A stretch of 64,000 nucleotides of DNA from Chrysopilus asiliformis. Taxonomy: Eukaryota > Arthropoda > Insecta > Diptera > Rhagionidae. This document shows, piece by piece, positions 32,344 to 42,699 of this stretch. The notes under the pieces are model-generated. The model was given only the letters and a program-made list of their open reading frames with translations. It was not told where the DNA came from and searched no databases. Positions within the stretch are counted from its first letter, which is position 1. Every line of letters begins with the position of its first letter. The position numbers were made by a program, and so were the translations under genes. Location: assembly GCA_964034945.1 (NCBI GenBank), contig OZ035963.1, positions 43,857,090-43,921,089 of the forward strand, written 5' to 3'.

Positions 32344-33313
32344 GGGCCTATTGCGTTTATCGATATTTATTCGATCGACCATCGTTGGCCGGAACGATCG
32401 AAAAACAATTTGGTATTGCGTAACACCGCGTCTTGACCTGGAATTTTTCATCGCAGAGATTTTTGATTGACCAATCAGAGCTCGAGTTGACGGAGGGGAA
32501 AAATCCCAGAGAGAAATTTCTTGAAATCTTGCAATAGCAAAATTTCTTGGAATTTCACAATTCAAGATGGCGGAATCCAATTTCTCCCGACAAGTAATTG
32601 CAAAAATAACTAATTTTTACAAAATACGATACAAAAAGCTTTGGAAGAGAATATATAACATTAAGGGGTTTTTCTTTTCGTCTGTTCTTCTGTTTCAGCC
32701 TTTTCAATTTCACGTATTGCATTAATTACGAGAGCGGCGACTAGGTGTTTTTTTCATTGCCAATTTGAGAAATAAAATTTCAAGAGATTTTCGGCCCAGA
32801 TGTCAAAAAAATCTCATTGCGGTGAGATATTTCTTCGGATGAAAAATTGTTAATCAAAACGCGGTGTAAGGTTCATCGTTCAAGCAATCGCTATTGTGAA
32901 TTTTTTAGTGTTTGACGTTTGGGAATTCACATTGCTGAAGTTATTTTAATGTTTAAAAATGACTTCAACGTAGAAAATACAATATTAAGCTCCCTTAAAA
33001 CATAGAGGAGGTGAATGACAATGGCGATATGAGAGAAATTACACCAGAAGACGGTTTTACAAACCAACGTCAAGGCGAAAATATTAAACACCGAATGTTG
33101 AGTTCTTTGAATTGACCAATATTTCAAATCTATGTGAATAAAACAGTTTTTAGGTTCATTTTTTATTTAAATTATTTTTATACCACTTTGGTCTTATTTA
33201 TCTTCATTTTTTCAACCAATTTTTATATTGGATTTTTGATCGAGGTTTTGATCAAGATATTCCTCATTAATAATTTCCTAATGTGTACAAATACTTCCAT
33301 TTTATTATTAGCC
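32344..33313. mobile_element. GGGCCTATTGCG element, right end truncated
   Basis: The left end GGGGCCTATTGCG and the following 900 bp match the reverse complement of 39620-40119. The right ~190 bp present in that copy are missing. TAAG flanks both sides (32340-32343, 33314-33317), which may be a TSD or coincidence. Split by the MITE at 32424-32866. Confidence 0.65.
32424..32866. mobile_element. Harbinger-like MITE (CACCGCGTYTTGA) with TSD TAA
   Basis: TIR CACCGCGTCTTGA against the inverse of TCAAAACGCGGTG. TSD TAA at 32421-32423 and 32867-32869. The empty site is visible in the sister copy near 40040, which confirms the boundaries. It is the innermost layer here. Confidence 0.85.
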
Positions 33314-33858
33314 TAAGTATTATATGTCCCTTTAGTTCAAGAATTGAGTGCGGTTAGTCAGTCACTTTTTCATAGGGAATCCCTAAAGTACTTAAATATT
33401 TTAGATAAAGAGTCTGAATGATTACATATTACATATTTTTTAAATTTTCCCCAGATAAATGAACTTTTCAAATCTAGAAATTAACTTTCTTTGTAGCATG
33501 TTTTTTAATAGGGCGAAAAAGGTAGTGTTTTGAGTTTTTCAGTAGTGTAAGTAGTGTTAGGTCAAATTATGTCGAAATAGTAGTGTAAAACTACGATAGT
33601 AGTGTAAACGGGATCCCTGATTCGATTCGATTTTCGTTGTTCTGAGATTCGCGGGGAGCTGATATTTGAGATTAAATTGCTCACTTGAGTTTTCTCGCGT
33701 TTGGTGTTGGCTGTGATTGACAAAATGCAAGTTTGGCAAATATTTTTTCAATTTTATGAATCATGCTTAATAAAGTGTTTTATTCAAATAGGAGTGGAAC
33801 TCAAAGTTCAACAAATACTTTACAATTCAACCTATTAATCGACAAAATGAAAGTATAG

Positions 33859-33978
33859 TTACGAGTCTTCACTTAACTTCATTACGTTCGAAGAATCTCT
33901 CAATAACCTTCTTTGGTTTCTCAGTGAATTTACCTTGTCCTGCCTCATTAACAGATATAATGGAAGTGTTAAATCCAT
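33859..33978 (-). pseudogene. PIF/Harbinger transposase N-terminal exon relic (LLRDSSN)
   Basis: A minus-strand frame of 39 codons begins MDLTLPLYLLMRQDKVNSLR and includes RRLLRDSSNVMKLSEDS before the stop. The RRLLRDSS-x-x-x-x-L-x-E block is the N-terminal Harbinger signature. The compact MITE copy at 53907-54524 contains the same exon (about 54103-54190) with a frame change at the end, so the exon belongs to this 3-bp-TSD MITE family rather than to a nested element. Confidence 0.6.
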
Positions 33979-34099
33979 TTTCAAACTACAATCAAACGTT
34001 TTTACTTGCATAACCAAGAAATAAATATAACCAGCTGATTTTTGACACTGCGTTTGCATGTGATGTTTGCCGTATTTTTAAACAGCAAACGCCGTTTTT

Positions 34100-35040
34100 G
34101 ACTGTGTTTACATTGGTATTCACTTTGAGGCGGCACGTCTTTCGTCATTTTTCTGCCGTGTGCACACGGTTCGCTTCATCTGGATTCACTAAACCAGGGG
34201 CTTTATCATGTATCTCGAATCGAAAATCAAATCGACTCGAACACCGCACTCGAAAACGGATTTCATTGGTATCATGTAAAACTTTCGTTTCGAGTAAAAT
34301 GTATTGCCATAAATTAATCGAAAACAAGGAACCTGCTGGTAACTTGGAAATTTCGTGTTTATATTTAGTGTCATTATTGAATAGTTTTATATAATTTGTT
34401 GTTAGTTTTTGTGTTTTCTTTTTTGTGAAATTAATGCCGGCAGTTTAAAAAAATTGAAATAAGAACCGGATAAAAGTGAATGTGAAATAAGTGCCAGAAA
34501 AAAGTGACGAAAGTGATGATGGCGGTTTCAACCCAAGAATTCATACGGAATGGACTTCGTTTAAAATCGTGATTAACTAAATATTATATGTTAGAGGCAA
34601 CTTTTCCTTATTTTTTATAGATTTTTCAAGGAATTTAAATATGTTTTGCTAGAAATAAAGTTCTCACATAAAAAAAAACATTGAAATGACTTAAATTTTC
34701 TTTTCGAGCTTCATTTCCGGCAACTGAAAAGTGTTCGAGTAAATTTCCGAAAATGAATGACAAATATTTGATCGAATTCGAGTTAGCTGATACCGTTTCA
34801 AACATTTCCGTGCATTTCATTTTCGATTCGAGTTCCCTGATAAGGCCCCAGTTTCATCAACAAAACTAAAGACACAGGTTTCAACGACCAGACTCAAAAA
34901 CCGGTTTGCGACCGATAATTTTAAGTGAATCTAAACTTCGTTCGCTCTTTTTGGTTTCCCTCCCCACTGCGTCCCTCACCCACACTTGGCCGGAGCGAAT
35001 GACGTGCCGCCTCAAAGTAAATCCTAATGTAAACACAGTC
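34100..35040. mobile_element. MITE with TIR GACTGTGTTTACATTGG, TSD TTT
   Basis: TSD TTT at 34097-34099 and 35041-35043; the compact copy at 53907-54524 shows the empty site. Split by a Harbinger MITE at 34198-34848. Confidence 0.87.
34198..34848. mobile_element. Harbinger MITE (GGGCTTTATCA) with TSD CAG
   Basis: The ends GGGCTTTATCATG and CTGATAAGGCCC are flanked by CAG (34195-34197, 34849-34851). The undisturbed site is seen at 30350. Subterminal CTCGAATCGAAA repeats match both ends of the autonomous Harbinger at 36.9-40.2 kb, so that element or a relative is the likely transposase source. Confidence 0.88.
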
Positions 35041-35579
35041 TTTGGGAACACCGATCGCGTAGCGAATCGAATGCGTTACGTTTAGCTGCCTAACGCCGTA
35101 TCTAAGAACAAGGGTGATTACGAATGATTCGAAGCTGGAAGCATATTTAAATACGTGTATATTATTTAAAAAAAAGATGAAAAAATATTTAAAAAAAAGT
35201 GAAAACAAAGAAAAAATAAAAGATGAGACCGGGAATCATAGACCTTGCCCATCACTTCCCCATCTGAGCCATACACGCACTTAAAGAAGATTAAATTTTC
35301 TAATGCAGCAGCCAGGCACAAACTTGAAGTCATTTGCCTATCTGAAGAGCTCAAATATTACGTTGTAAATGAAATATACCCCACGATTCCACTTTAAATA
35401 TTAAAAAAAAAGAAAAATTTAAAAGATTTGGGTAACATGTTGTGATCGCAAGTCAAATTTCAAAAATAAAAAGAGGCGTCAATCAGTAAATAATGGATAT
35501 TACCGTTGGGTTGTTTTTTCTTGTTTTTTCTTAATGGAGCAAAAAAACGTAGATTTTGGCGTTTGGTAATAAACTTTTA

Positions 35580-35655
35580 ACGAAAATTTGGAAAAAAATG
35601 AGATGCACCGTTTTTGAGATATTTACAAAAAACGTTTTCGTTCGTGTGGGGGGTA
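35580..35655 (-). repeat. Fragment of the GTCY-array repeat family
   Basis: GATGCACCGTTTTTGAGATA through GGGGGGTACCC matches the middle of the 61247-61815 repeat. It ends abruptly where piggyBac-like coding text begins. Confidence 0.65.
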
Positions 35656-35830
35656 CCCGACGAAGAGGAAGAGGTCTCCGAAATTGAAAACAATATATCA
35701 GAAAATGATGAATATTTCTCCTCAGATGATGATGAAGTTTTCGAATATGACGATGATCATGAAACCTTGTTGTCAAAAGATAAATTAATTTTGTGGCAAT
35801 CAGAGCCATTTCAAGCAACCAATAGAAGTA
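35656..35830 (+). pseudogene. piggyBac-type transposase N-terminal fragment
   Basis: This plus-strand open stretch is very acidic (DEEEEVSEIE, SSDDDEVFEYDDD). It is followed by LLSKDKLILWQSEPFQATNR. An acidic N-terminus leading into (S)KDG/K-x-x-W-x-x-x-P is the usual start of piggyBac transposases. No catalytic domain follows; after about 35830 the sequence changes to CAGTAATCCCCCGC-type repeat text. Confidence 0.55.
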
Positions 35831-36065
35831 CAGTAATCCCCCGCTTTACGGACGGGATGCGTTCTACGGAAACTGTCCGTATATCGAAAATCCGTAAAAC
35901 GAAACCTATTTTAGTATGAGATTGTACTGGGAATAAATAGATGTGTTCCAATCAATAGAAATGTCCGTAAAAATAAACCTATTTTAGTATAAGATCGTAT
36001 TAAAAATAGATAGATGCGTACCAAAAAAATCCGTAATACGAAACAGATTAGTATAATATATTAAA
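35831..36065. repeat. CCGTAAAACGAAACC tandem-like TE fragment
   Basis: It starts CAGTAATCCCCCGCTTTACG after TA, reminiscent of pogo/Tigger ends. It then repeats a CCGTAAWACGAAACSTATTTTAGTAT block about three times with a spacing of 75-85 bp. No opposite terminus was found. Confidence 0.45.
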
Positions 36066-36286
36066 ATAATTATTTAACCACTAGAATAATGAGAAAACTA
36101 AATAATTATAGAAAAAAAATATTTATACTACTTGAAATGGAGCATAAATCAATTGAATATGTTAAAACCAACAAAATATTATGGGACAAATCATGCCGCG
36201 GACAAAAAAACGTAGCTGTTTCTACGTAGGTTTCAGCTAGTTTCGTCAGAATTCAAATTTCATTGTGGGACAGAAAGCAGATTCTG

Positions 36287-36939
36287 GGGCCTTATCAGGT
36301 AACTCGAATCGAAAGTGAAATGCACGGAAATGTTTGAAACGGTATCAGCTAACTCGAATTCGATCAAATATTTGTCATTCATTTTCGGAAATTTACTCGA
36401 ACACTTTTCAGTCGCCGGAAATGAAACTCGAAAAGAAAATTTAAGTCATTTCAATGTTTTTTTTTTTATGTGAGAACTTTATTTCTAGCAAAACATATTT
36501 AAATTCCTTGAAAAATCTATAAAAAATAAGGAAAAGTGGCCTCTAACATATAATTATTAGTTAATCACGATTTTAAACGAAGTCCATTCCGTATGAATTC
36601 TTGGGTTGAAACCGCCATCATCACTTTCGTCACTTTTTTCTGGCACTTATTTCACATTCACTTTTATCCGGTTCTTATTTCAATTTTTTTAAACTGCCGG
36701 CATTAATTTCACAAAAAAGAAAACACAAAAACTAACAACAAATTATATAAAACTATTCAATCATGACACTAAATATAAACACGAAATTTCCAAGTTACCA
36801 GTAGGTTCCTTGTTTTCGATTAATTTATGGCAGTACATTTTACTCGCAACGAAAGTTTTACATGATACCAATGAAATCCGTTTTCGAGTGCGGTGTTCGA
36901 GTCGATTTGATTTTCGATTCGAGATACATGATAAAGCCC
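36287..36939. mobile_element. Harbinger MITE (GGGCCTTATCA) abutting the autonomous element
   Basis: A 653-bp copy of the family at 34198-34848. Its flanks are CTG on the left and CAG on the right, so no true TSD. The right end runs directly into sequence resembling the inner left end of the Harbinger element. This suggests that recombination between a MITE and the autonomous copy removed the latter's left terminus. Confidence 0.75.
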
Positions 36940-37130
36940 CAGGTAACTCGATTTCGAGCAAATATTTGTCATTCATTTTCGGAAATTTACTCAAACACTT
37001 TTTAGTCGCCGGAATTGAAACTCGAAAGAAAAATGTGAGTAGTTTTAATGTTTTTTTTATTTCATTTAAGGATATTTTAAATACTTTTAATTTCAGGGTC
37101 AGAAATACTACAAATAAACAATTCGAGCTG

Positions 37131-38003
37131 ATGGTTTCATTTATGGAAGGACATCGGGATTTGGCAAGAGGTTATTTAAAAACTAAAGACGCCAGAAAAT
37201 CAGCCTCAAAATTGTGGAATGATGTGGCAACAATTTTAAATGCTAATGGTCCACCAATTCATACCATTGAAGAATGGAAAAAGGTTAATTTTATCACATA
37301 AATATTTCACGTAAAATTAACCGTTTCTTACTCTGAGGTTTGGGCAGATTTTAAGTACGGCATTAAAAAGAAATTGGCAAAAAATAAAGCGTCTATCCAT
37401 GGTACAGGTGGTGGGCCTTACAAAGTTTGGTCGTTAACGTCCTTGGAAGAGAAGGTTAGCGAACTTGTTGCAGTTGATTCGGCCGTTAATGGTTTGAATG
37501 GAAAATCTTTTGGTAGCCAATCTAACGATCAGACCATCGAAGAGACTGTTACTCATCCAATAAACGGAAGCCCTCCGGTAGCTGAAGAGTTAATGGAAGA
37601 AATTATTGAAATCTTGCCACCAGTAGGTCAACCAGAATGTCCTGCTTCAAACACTATTTTAGAAGAGTACGAATTGGATGTCCGTTCAACTGATCGACCA
37701 CAAAAAAATTCATCGAAAAGGAAGCGTGAAGAAATTTTGGAAACCCAATTGAAAGTACAAGAACTTTTATATGAAAAAGTAGCTAAATCTTTAGCTAATA
37801 TCGAAAAAACAAACGAAGCCATTCTTGAAGGCCAAAGGAGGCAACTTTAGATTGAAGAAGAAAAATTAATGATAAAAAAAAGAAAGCTCGAACTTGTAGA
37901 GATTCAGTGCAGAGACCGACTTAAAATGCATTCGGATAACCTAGAAGTCAAAATGAAGAAAATTGAACTTCAGAAAGAAAAAATAAATTTAAAAAGGAAT
38001 TAA
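37131..38003 (+). pseudogene. Harbinger Myb/SANT-like accessory protein
   Basis: Exon 1 coding is 37131-37283 (51 codons, starts MVSFMEGHRD) with donor AAG/GTTAAT. The acceptor CTCTGAG at 37337 opens exon 2 (37338 onward) with VWADFKYGIKKKLAKN and GTGGGPY. E-x-x-K-x-W-x-D-x-K and G-T-G-G-G-P are the hallmark of the Myb/SANT-like (zeste-type) DNA-binding protein that Harbinger elements encode beside the transposase. It helps bring the transposase to the ends and into the nucleus. The frame stops at a TAG (37848-37850), but the same frame continues for 50 charged, coiled-coil-like codons to 38003. The TAG is therefore probably a disabling mutation. An upstream non-coding exon may end at a donor near 37034, with an acceptor near 37096. 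Confidence 0.8.
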
Positions 38004-38122
38004 AATCAAGTTTTCAAATTATGTTATATTTAAAAATTAAAAAATCATTTAACAAGATACTTTTTTTTTAAAAATAACTTAAAATATCATTTCTTATTCT
38101 ATCAGCAGTTGTGTCAAGTCTT

Positions 38123-39312
38123 CTACATTAATTCCTCTATGTTCAAAATTGCCTCCTGTTGAATTTCACCGTCATATGGCACATTGAAATGAAGGCAAAT
38201 ATTATGTAATGCACAGCAACAATTTAGAATTTTTAACGCCCGTGAGGGACAGTAATGTAATTCTCGAGCACCTAAAAGACACCGAAAGCGATTTTTAAGA
38301 ATGCCAATTGTTCTTTCCACTATGCTTCTAGCTTGGGAGTGCGTATCGTTAAATTTGGCTTGCCTACTATTTTCCACGGCTGCTCGAAAAGGAGTAATAA
38401 GCCAAGGTTCTAAGGGGTAACCGGAATCTCCTAAATCAAATATAGTTACTATATATTAATGGTTTAATATAATTTAAATAAAAGCACCCAACAACCATTC
38501 CGACAATCCATTATTGGTCGCATGTGCATTTTGGAGATAAGCTTTTTGGTCACTCAGGTTCCATATGAAAGAATCATGGGAAGCCCCGCCATACCGACCA
38601 TCGACACATCTAATTGTCATTTTATAGTCGCAAACCTTTAAAATAAAATGTTTATTTTGAATAAATGAGCACTTCTAATTGCACTTGTATACTTACTATC
38701 ATGGCATTAAGGCTATGATTGCCTTTTCGATTGAAATATAAATGTTCGTTCTCCTTTGGTCCAATAATGTTGATGTGTGTTCCATCAACACATCCTATAA
38801 CTCCAGGGAAGGAAAATTTTTCGTAAAAATAATTTTTCGATTGGGATTTTTCTTGGCTGGTCAGTCAAAAAGTTATCCATTTCGGACAAATTTTTTTTTC
38901 CATCGCATTTAGGACGCTTTGAAGCACTCCTGACAACGTAGATTGTGCCATACCAACAAAACAGTCCTGTCCGGCTCCTTTTTGATACGCGCCTTCTGCA
39001 AATAATCTCAGAACAGCTGCAAGTTGAAGAGTGTTGCAGATGCTGGTAGACCTAACACGTTCTTTTAGTTCTGAATTAATTTCTTCTAAAACATACTTAA
39101 ATGCCGGTTTAGACAACCGAAATAGCTTGATAAATCTATTTTAAAAAATCCCAAAATTTAGTTTTAATACATTTGGTTTTCGGTACTTACAATTTTGGAG
39201 GCAGCGCTAAGGGATCACTTTTATCCCGTAAAAATTTTCTTATAATCCTTGGACTGGTCACGCCGTCATCACTTTCATCACTGAGATTGAGAAAATGCCC
39301 GACACTTATCAT
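38123..39312 (-). pseudogene. PIF/Harbinger DDE transposase (HARBI1-like), four exons, one stop
   Basis: Exons on the minus strand are 39312-39191, 39135-38697, 38635-38488 and 38430-38123, with GT/AG introns and compatible phases. Together they give about 338 codons, close to HARBI1 length (about 350). Motifs in order: FLRDKSDPLALPP (N-terminal), a helix-turn-helix-like STSICNTLQLAAVLRLFAEG, catalytic Asp in GCVDGTHI, RYGGASHDSFIW, second Asp in GDSGYPL, catalytic Glu in ARSIVERTIG, and the CCALHNIC terminal block. The nuclease cuts and pastes the element at 3-bp targets. One in-frame TGA at 38865-38867 lies shortly before the first catalytic Asp; otherwise the gene is open. It sits convergent to the Myb/SANT-like gene. 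Confidence 0.88.
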
Positions 39313-39426
39313 TTTTCAACAGAAAAAAAACCGAAAAATTAGTATATTATTTGAAATCGTTGACAGCTAAATATAATCACGAATTTATCAAACTACCAGC
39401 AGGTTCCTTGTTTTCGATTAATTTAT

Positions 39427-40119
39427 GGCCCCTATTGTGAGCTTCGTCAATCGATCGTTGAAATGTCAAATCGAAAAATCGGTATTGTGATCATCGATTT
39501 TATCGTTCGTGAACGATAAAATCGTTCAGTTCGGAACGATGACATTTGTTTGATCGTTCGGTGAAGTTTATGTCAAGTTAGCGATCGGTGAAGTATTGCA
39601 ATTACTTTTTTTTATCAAAATTAGAGGCTAATAATAAAATGGAAGTATTTGTACACATTAGGAAATTATTAATGAGGAATATCTTGATCAAAACCTCGAT
39701 CAAAAATCCAATATAAAAATTGGTTGAAAAAATGAAGATAAATAAGACCAAAGTGGTATAAAAATAATTTAAATAAAAAATGAACCTAAAAACTGTTTTA
39801 TTCACATAGATTTGAAATATTGGTCAATTCAAAGAACTCAACATTCGGTGTTTAATATTTTCGCCTCGACGTTGGTTTGTAAAACCGTCTTCTGGTGTAA
39901 TTTCGCTCATATCGGCATTGTCATCCACCGCCTCTATGTTTTAAGGGAGCTCAATATTGTATTTTCTGCGTTGAAGTCATTTTTAAACATTAAAATAACT
40001 TCAACAATGTGAATTCCCAAACGTCAAACACCTTTCCCTTACGCAATACCAAATTGTTTTTCGATCGTTCCGGTCAACGATGGTCGATCGAATAGATATC
40101 GATAACCGCAATAAGCCCC
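39427..40119. mobile_element. GGCCCCTATTG / CAATAAGCCCC element inserted in Harbinger 5' region
   Basis: The left end GGCCCCTATTGTG and right end GCAATAAGCCCC are imperfect inverses, flanked by TAT (39424-39426, 40120-40122). The empty site can be read in the Harbinger MITE near 36825. CGATCGTT-rich subterminal sequence at both ends. The same family as 32344-33313 in opposite orientation. No transposase. Confidence 0.75.
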
Positions 40120-40364
40120 TATGGCAGTACATTTTACTCGAAACGAAAGTTTTACATGATACCAATGCGATTCGTTTTCGAGTACGGCGTTCGAGTCGAT
40201 TTGATTTTCGATTCGAGATATATGATAGGGCCCCAGTTATTGTAAAAATCATTTTAGAAAAAACAAACCGAGAAGGATTTTGGGTTTATGGAGAGTCATT
40301 TATAGAACTCGAGTTTCTAAGAAAATCCGCCTTTTCTGGGTCCTCTTGACAAAATAATACAAAT

Positions 40365-40664
40365 AGGCGATGCGAGACGCTACGTGTTATCGCAAACGTA
40401 AAATGGTTTATTTTCAGGATTACTACAGCACCGTACGTGGAGTATCTTTTGCTCTGGCCGTGTAACCACACATGCTATTTAAATGTGTGCGTGTGTAGGG
40501 CTCAGAATTTTTTAATCAAACCGGTTTGTCTTTTATGTGTGCGTGCTTTTGCTCTGTTGCGCTGCCATTTTTCGAGGAGTATTTCCCCGCTAATTTCCGA
40601 GAGCGTCTTTTCCTCAAAACCGGTTTTTTTTTGCACCCATTTAACGTACCGTCTCGCATGGCCT
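40365..40664. mobile_element. AGGCGATGC MITE with TSD AAT, copy 2
   Basis: Nearly identical to 31666-31963. AAT flanks at 40362-40364 and 40665-40667. The high identity of the two copies suggests recent movement. Confidence 0.88.
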
Positions 40665-41222
40665 AATGCGTTGAAAGCAGATATATCGAGCTTATTGTAA
40701 AATACTACAACAGGCCACTTTCTGGTTTTTCTTTTCGTGGAATAACATGCCAAACATTTATCTACTGTGTCAACAGCTCCTTTTGTAGAATTATAATCTA
40801 AGGTAATTCGCGTTTTTTTATGGGATTATGTGCTAATGAATTCATGCAAATGATATGTGGATTGTAAGATAACGTTTGTTTTTCATGGAATATAAGACAC
40901 TAATGTAACATCTTTAGTAAAAGCAAATCTTGAGCTAAATATGGGCTGGTTTTCATTTTATTTGCGTTTGTAATAATCGCGCATAGTTTAGTTTTATGTG
41001 GACAATAATTTATTTTTTACATATTTTATACAAAAATGAAATATTTCACTAATTGTTTTATTATATAAAAATGAACTATTATTTTCTTTTTGTTAAAATA
41101 AATACTTTTGTTTTTGTTTCGTAATTTTAAGATACTGTAATACAAATATTAAATAGAAAACATACTTATTAAGAACTTTTAATCGTAAACTACGCATTGG
41201 TCGAAAATGACCATTATACTTA

Positions 41223-41629
41223 GGGCCCAGTTATAGCGATCAGTAAACTTCTGTCAGTAAATTTTTTAAATTCCGATTTCTTTACTAATACACCCAATTC
41301 TTATATTTTTTTTAGTTCAAAACGTGTTTATACACGTCTAATTACCATTTCCATTAAATGAAATTGTTATTACATGAGTAATTTTTCCAAAAAACACAAT
41401 TTAATTTTTTTTACGTATACGAAAAATTTTTTCGTACGTAAAAAAAATTAAATCGTGTTTTTTGGAAAAATTACTCATGTAATAACAATTTCATTTAATG
41501 GAAATGGTAATTAGAAGCAAATAAACACGTTTTGAATAAAAAAAAATAGGAATTGGGTGTAGAAGAAGTAAATAAATCTGAATTAAAAAATTTTACTGAT
41601 CATTCTTACGGATCGCTATAACTGGGCCC
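41223..41629. mobile_element. Foldback Harbinger-like MITE with TSD TTA
   Basis: It begins GGGCCCAGTTATAGCGATC and is an almost perfect palindrome over its whole 407 bp. TSD TTA at 41220-41222 and 41630-41632. The centre is near 41425 (CGAAAAATTTTTTCG). It could fold into one long hairpin RNA. Confidence 0.88.
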
Positions 41630-42307
41630 TTAGTGTCCATCAGAATAAGGGTCGTATGAAGTTAATGTTGGCAATAAATGGTCTTCATACGCGATATTGT
41701 AGTGTTTGTCCGATTAATATTACTCTGCCGAATGTGAATTATTGACAACTAGATGTTTGCTTGAAATATTAGAATAAAACATGTCTGCAATGTGCGCATT
41801 CGCATATTTGATAAATAACGATAGCGTTAGACAAAACGCTGGCTGTGCAGCGAGTATGCAATACGATGAAATGACGCACACAAGATAATCTACGTTCGTT
41901 GCCTGCTTGTCGTCATTCAACATGCGCCGTTCCACAAGTTAGCACAAAACGATCGATGAAAGGAAAATACAAAATGCGATGAACGACAGCGATTGAGATT
42001 TTTTTAAGAACCATGATTTTAACCTAATTCGTTTGGTGTTATACAATTCAACATCTTATTTCGTATTAAATACTTTCATTTTTATTCGAAACTCATGAAG
42101 ATTTGGTTTGGAAGGATCAGTGTTTCATTCATAGTCGAGGGGTAATTTTATTGGAGGCGAGAAACAAATACAACACCATTTAATATCACTACTACAAACG
42201 TAAAAGCCCTAATTCGTATTTATGGATACTGAATTTCGTTTTTCTACGTGTGACAAGAATCCAATGACGATAACGGAAGATTTTATTGTCAGACCACTGG
42301 CATTATG

Positions 42308-42686
42308 CTACATTTACACGAATGACAAATTTGTCATTTTTTTCTTGTCATTATGTTAATTCCCGTGTAAATGGCATAATTTTTGTATTTTTTTCTGTCA
42401 GAAAATGTCAATCTCTCATAAAAGAATGAACTTGTCCATTCTTTTATGCCAGATTGTCATTCGTGCAAACGCAATATTAGTTATGACAAAAGTTGAATAC
42501 TAAAGTTGTCATAACTAATATTGCGTTTGCACGAATGGCAATCTGGCATAAAAGAATGGACAAGTTCATTCTTTTATGAGAGATTGACATTTTCTGACAG
42601 TAAAAATTACAAAAATTATGCCATTTACACGGGAATTAACATAATGACAAGAAAAAAATGACAAATTTGTCATTCGTGTAAATGTA
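42308..42686. mobile_element. Foldback MITE (TACATTTACACG) with GCATTATG flanks
   Basis: A 379-bp near-perfect palindrome with TGACAAATTTGTCA and TTCTTTTATG repeats. GCATTATG lies at 42300-42307 and 42687-42694, an 8-bp TSD (7-9 bp depending on how the end is set), fitting hAT or Mutator-like elements. Confidence 0.82.
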
Positions 42687-42699
42687 GCATTATGGGTTT

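Larger units (their letters stand above)
32116..33619. mobile_element. hAT-type MITE with TSD ATTCGATT, carrying nested elements
   Basis: Second copy of the 533-bp family at 3122-3654. The TSD ATTCGATT is at 32108-32115 and 33620-33627. It is lengthened by an insertion at 32344-33313. Confidence 0.9.
25840..35116. mobile_element. CACCCTTGTTCTGAGATACG MITE expanded to 9.3 kb by nested insertions
   Basis: The TIR CACCCTTGTTCTGAGATACG starts at 25840 and its inverse ends at 35116. ATT precedes (25837-25839) and follows (35117-35119), a matching 3-bp TSD. The compact copy at 53907-54524 (also TSD ATT) shows the original 618-bp sequence. The copy here is cut at four places by insertions: 25864-27000, 27078-32071, 32116-33619 and 34100-35040. 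Removing these leaves text collinear with the compact copy. Segments of the original remain at 27001-27077, 32080-32115, 33620-34099 and 35041-35116. Confidence 0.85.
36940..40233. mobile_element. Autonomous-type PIF/Harbinger transposon
   Basis: This carries both standard Harbinger genes in convergent orientation: a Myb/SANT-like gene (plus) and a DDE transposase (minus). The right end is CTCGAATC-type subterminal sequence and GGGCCC at 40233, followed by CAG. The left TIR is not separately visible. A different MITE is inserted at 39427-40119. Deletion derivatives with the same ends are at 7590, 34198, 36287 and 45478. Confidence 0.85.

Noticed and set aside
39602..39805. 67-codon hydrophobic frame, also at 33134-33316
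   Set aside because: Shared because both lie in copies of the same non-coding TE; the frame is AT-rich with no recognisable protein pattern.
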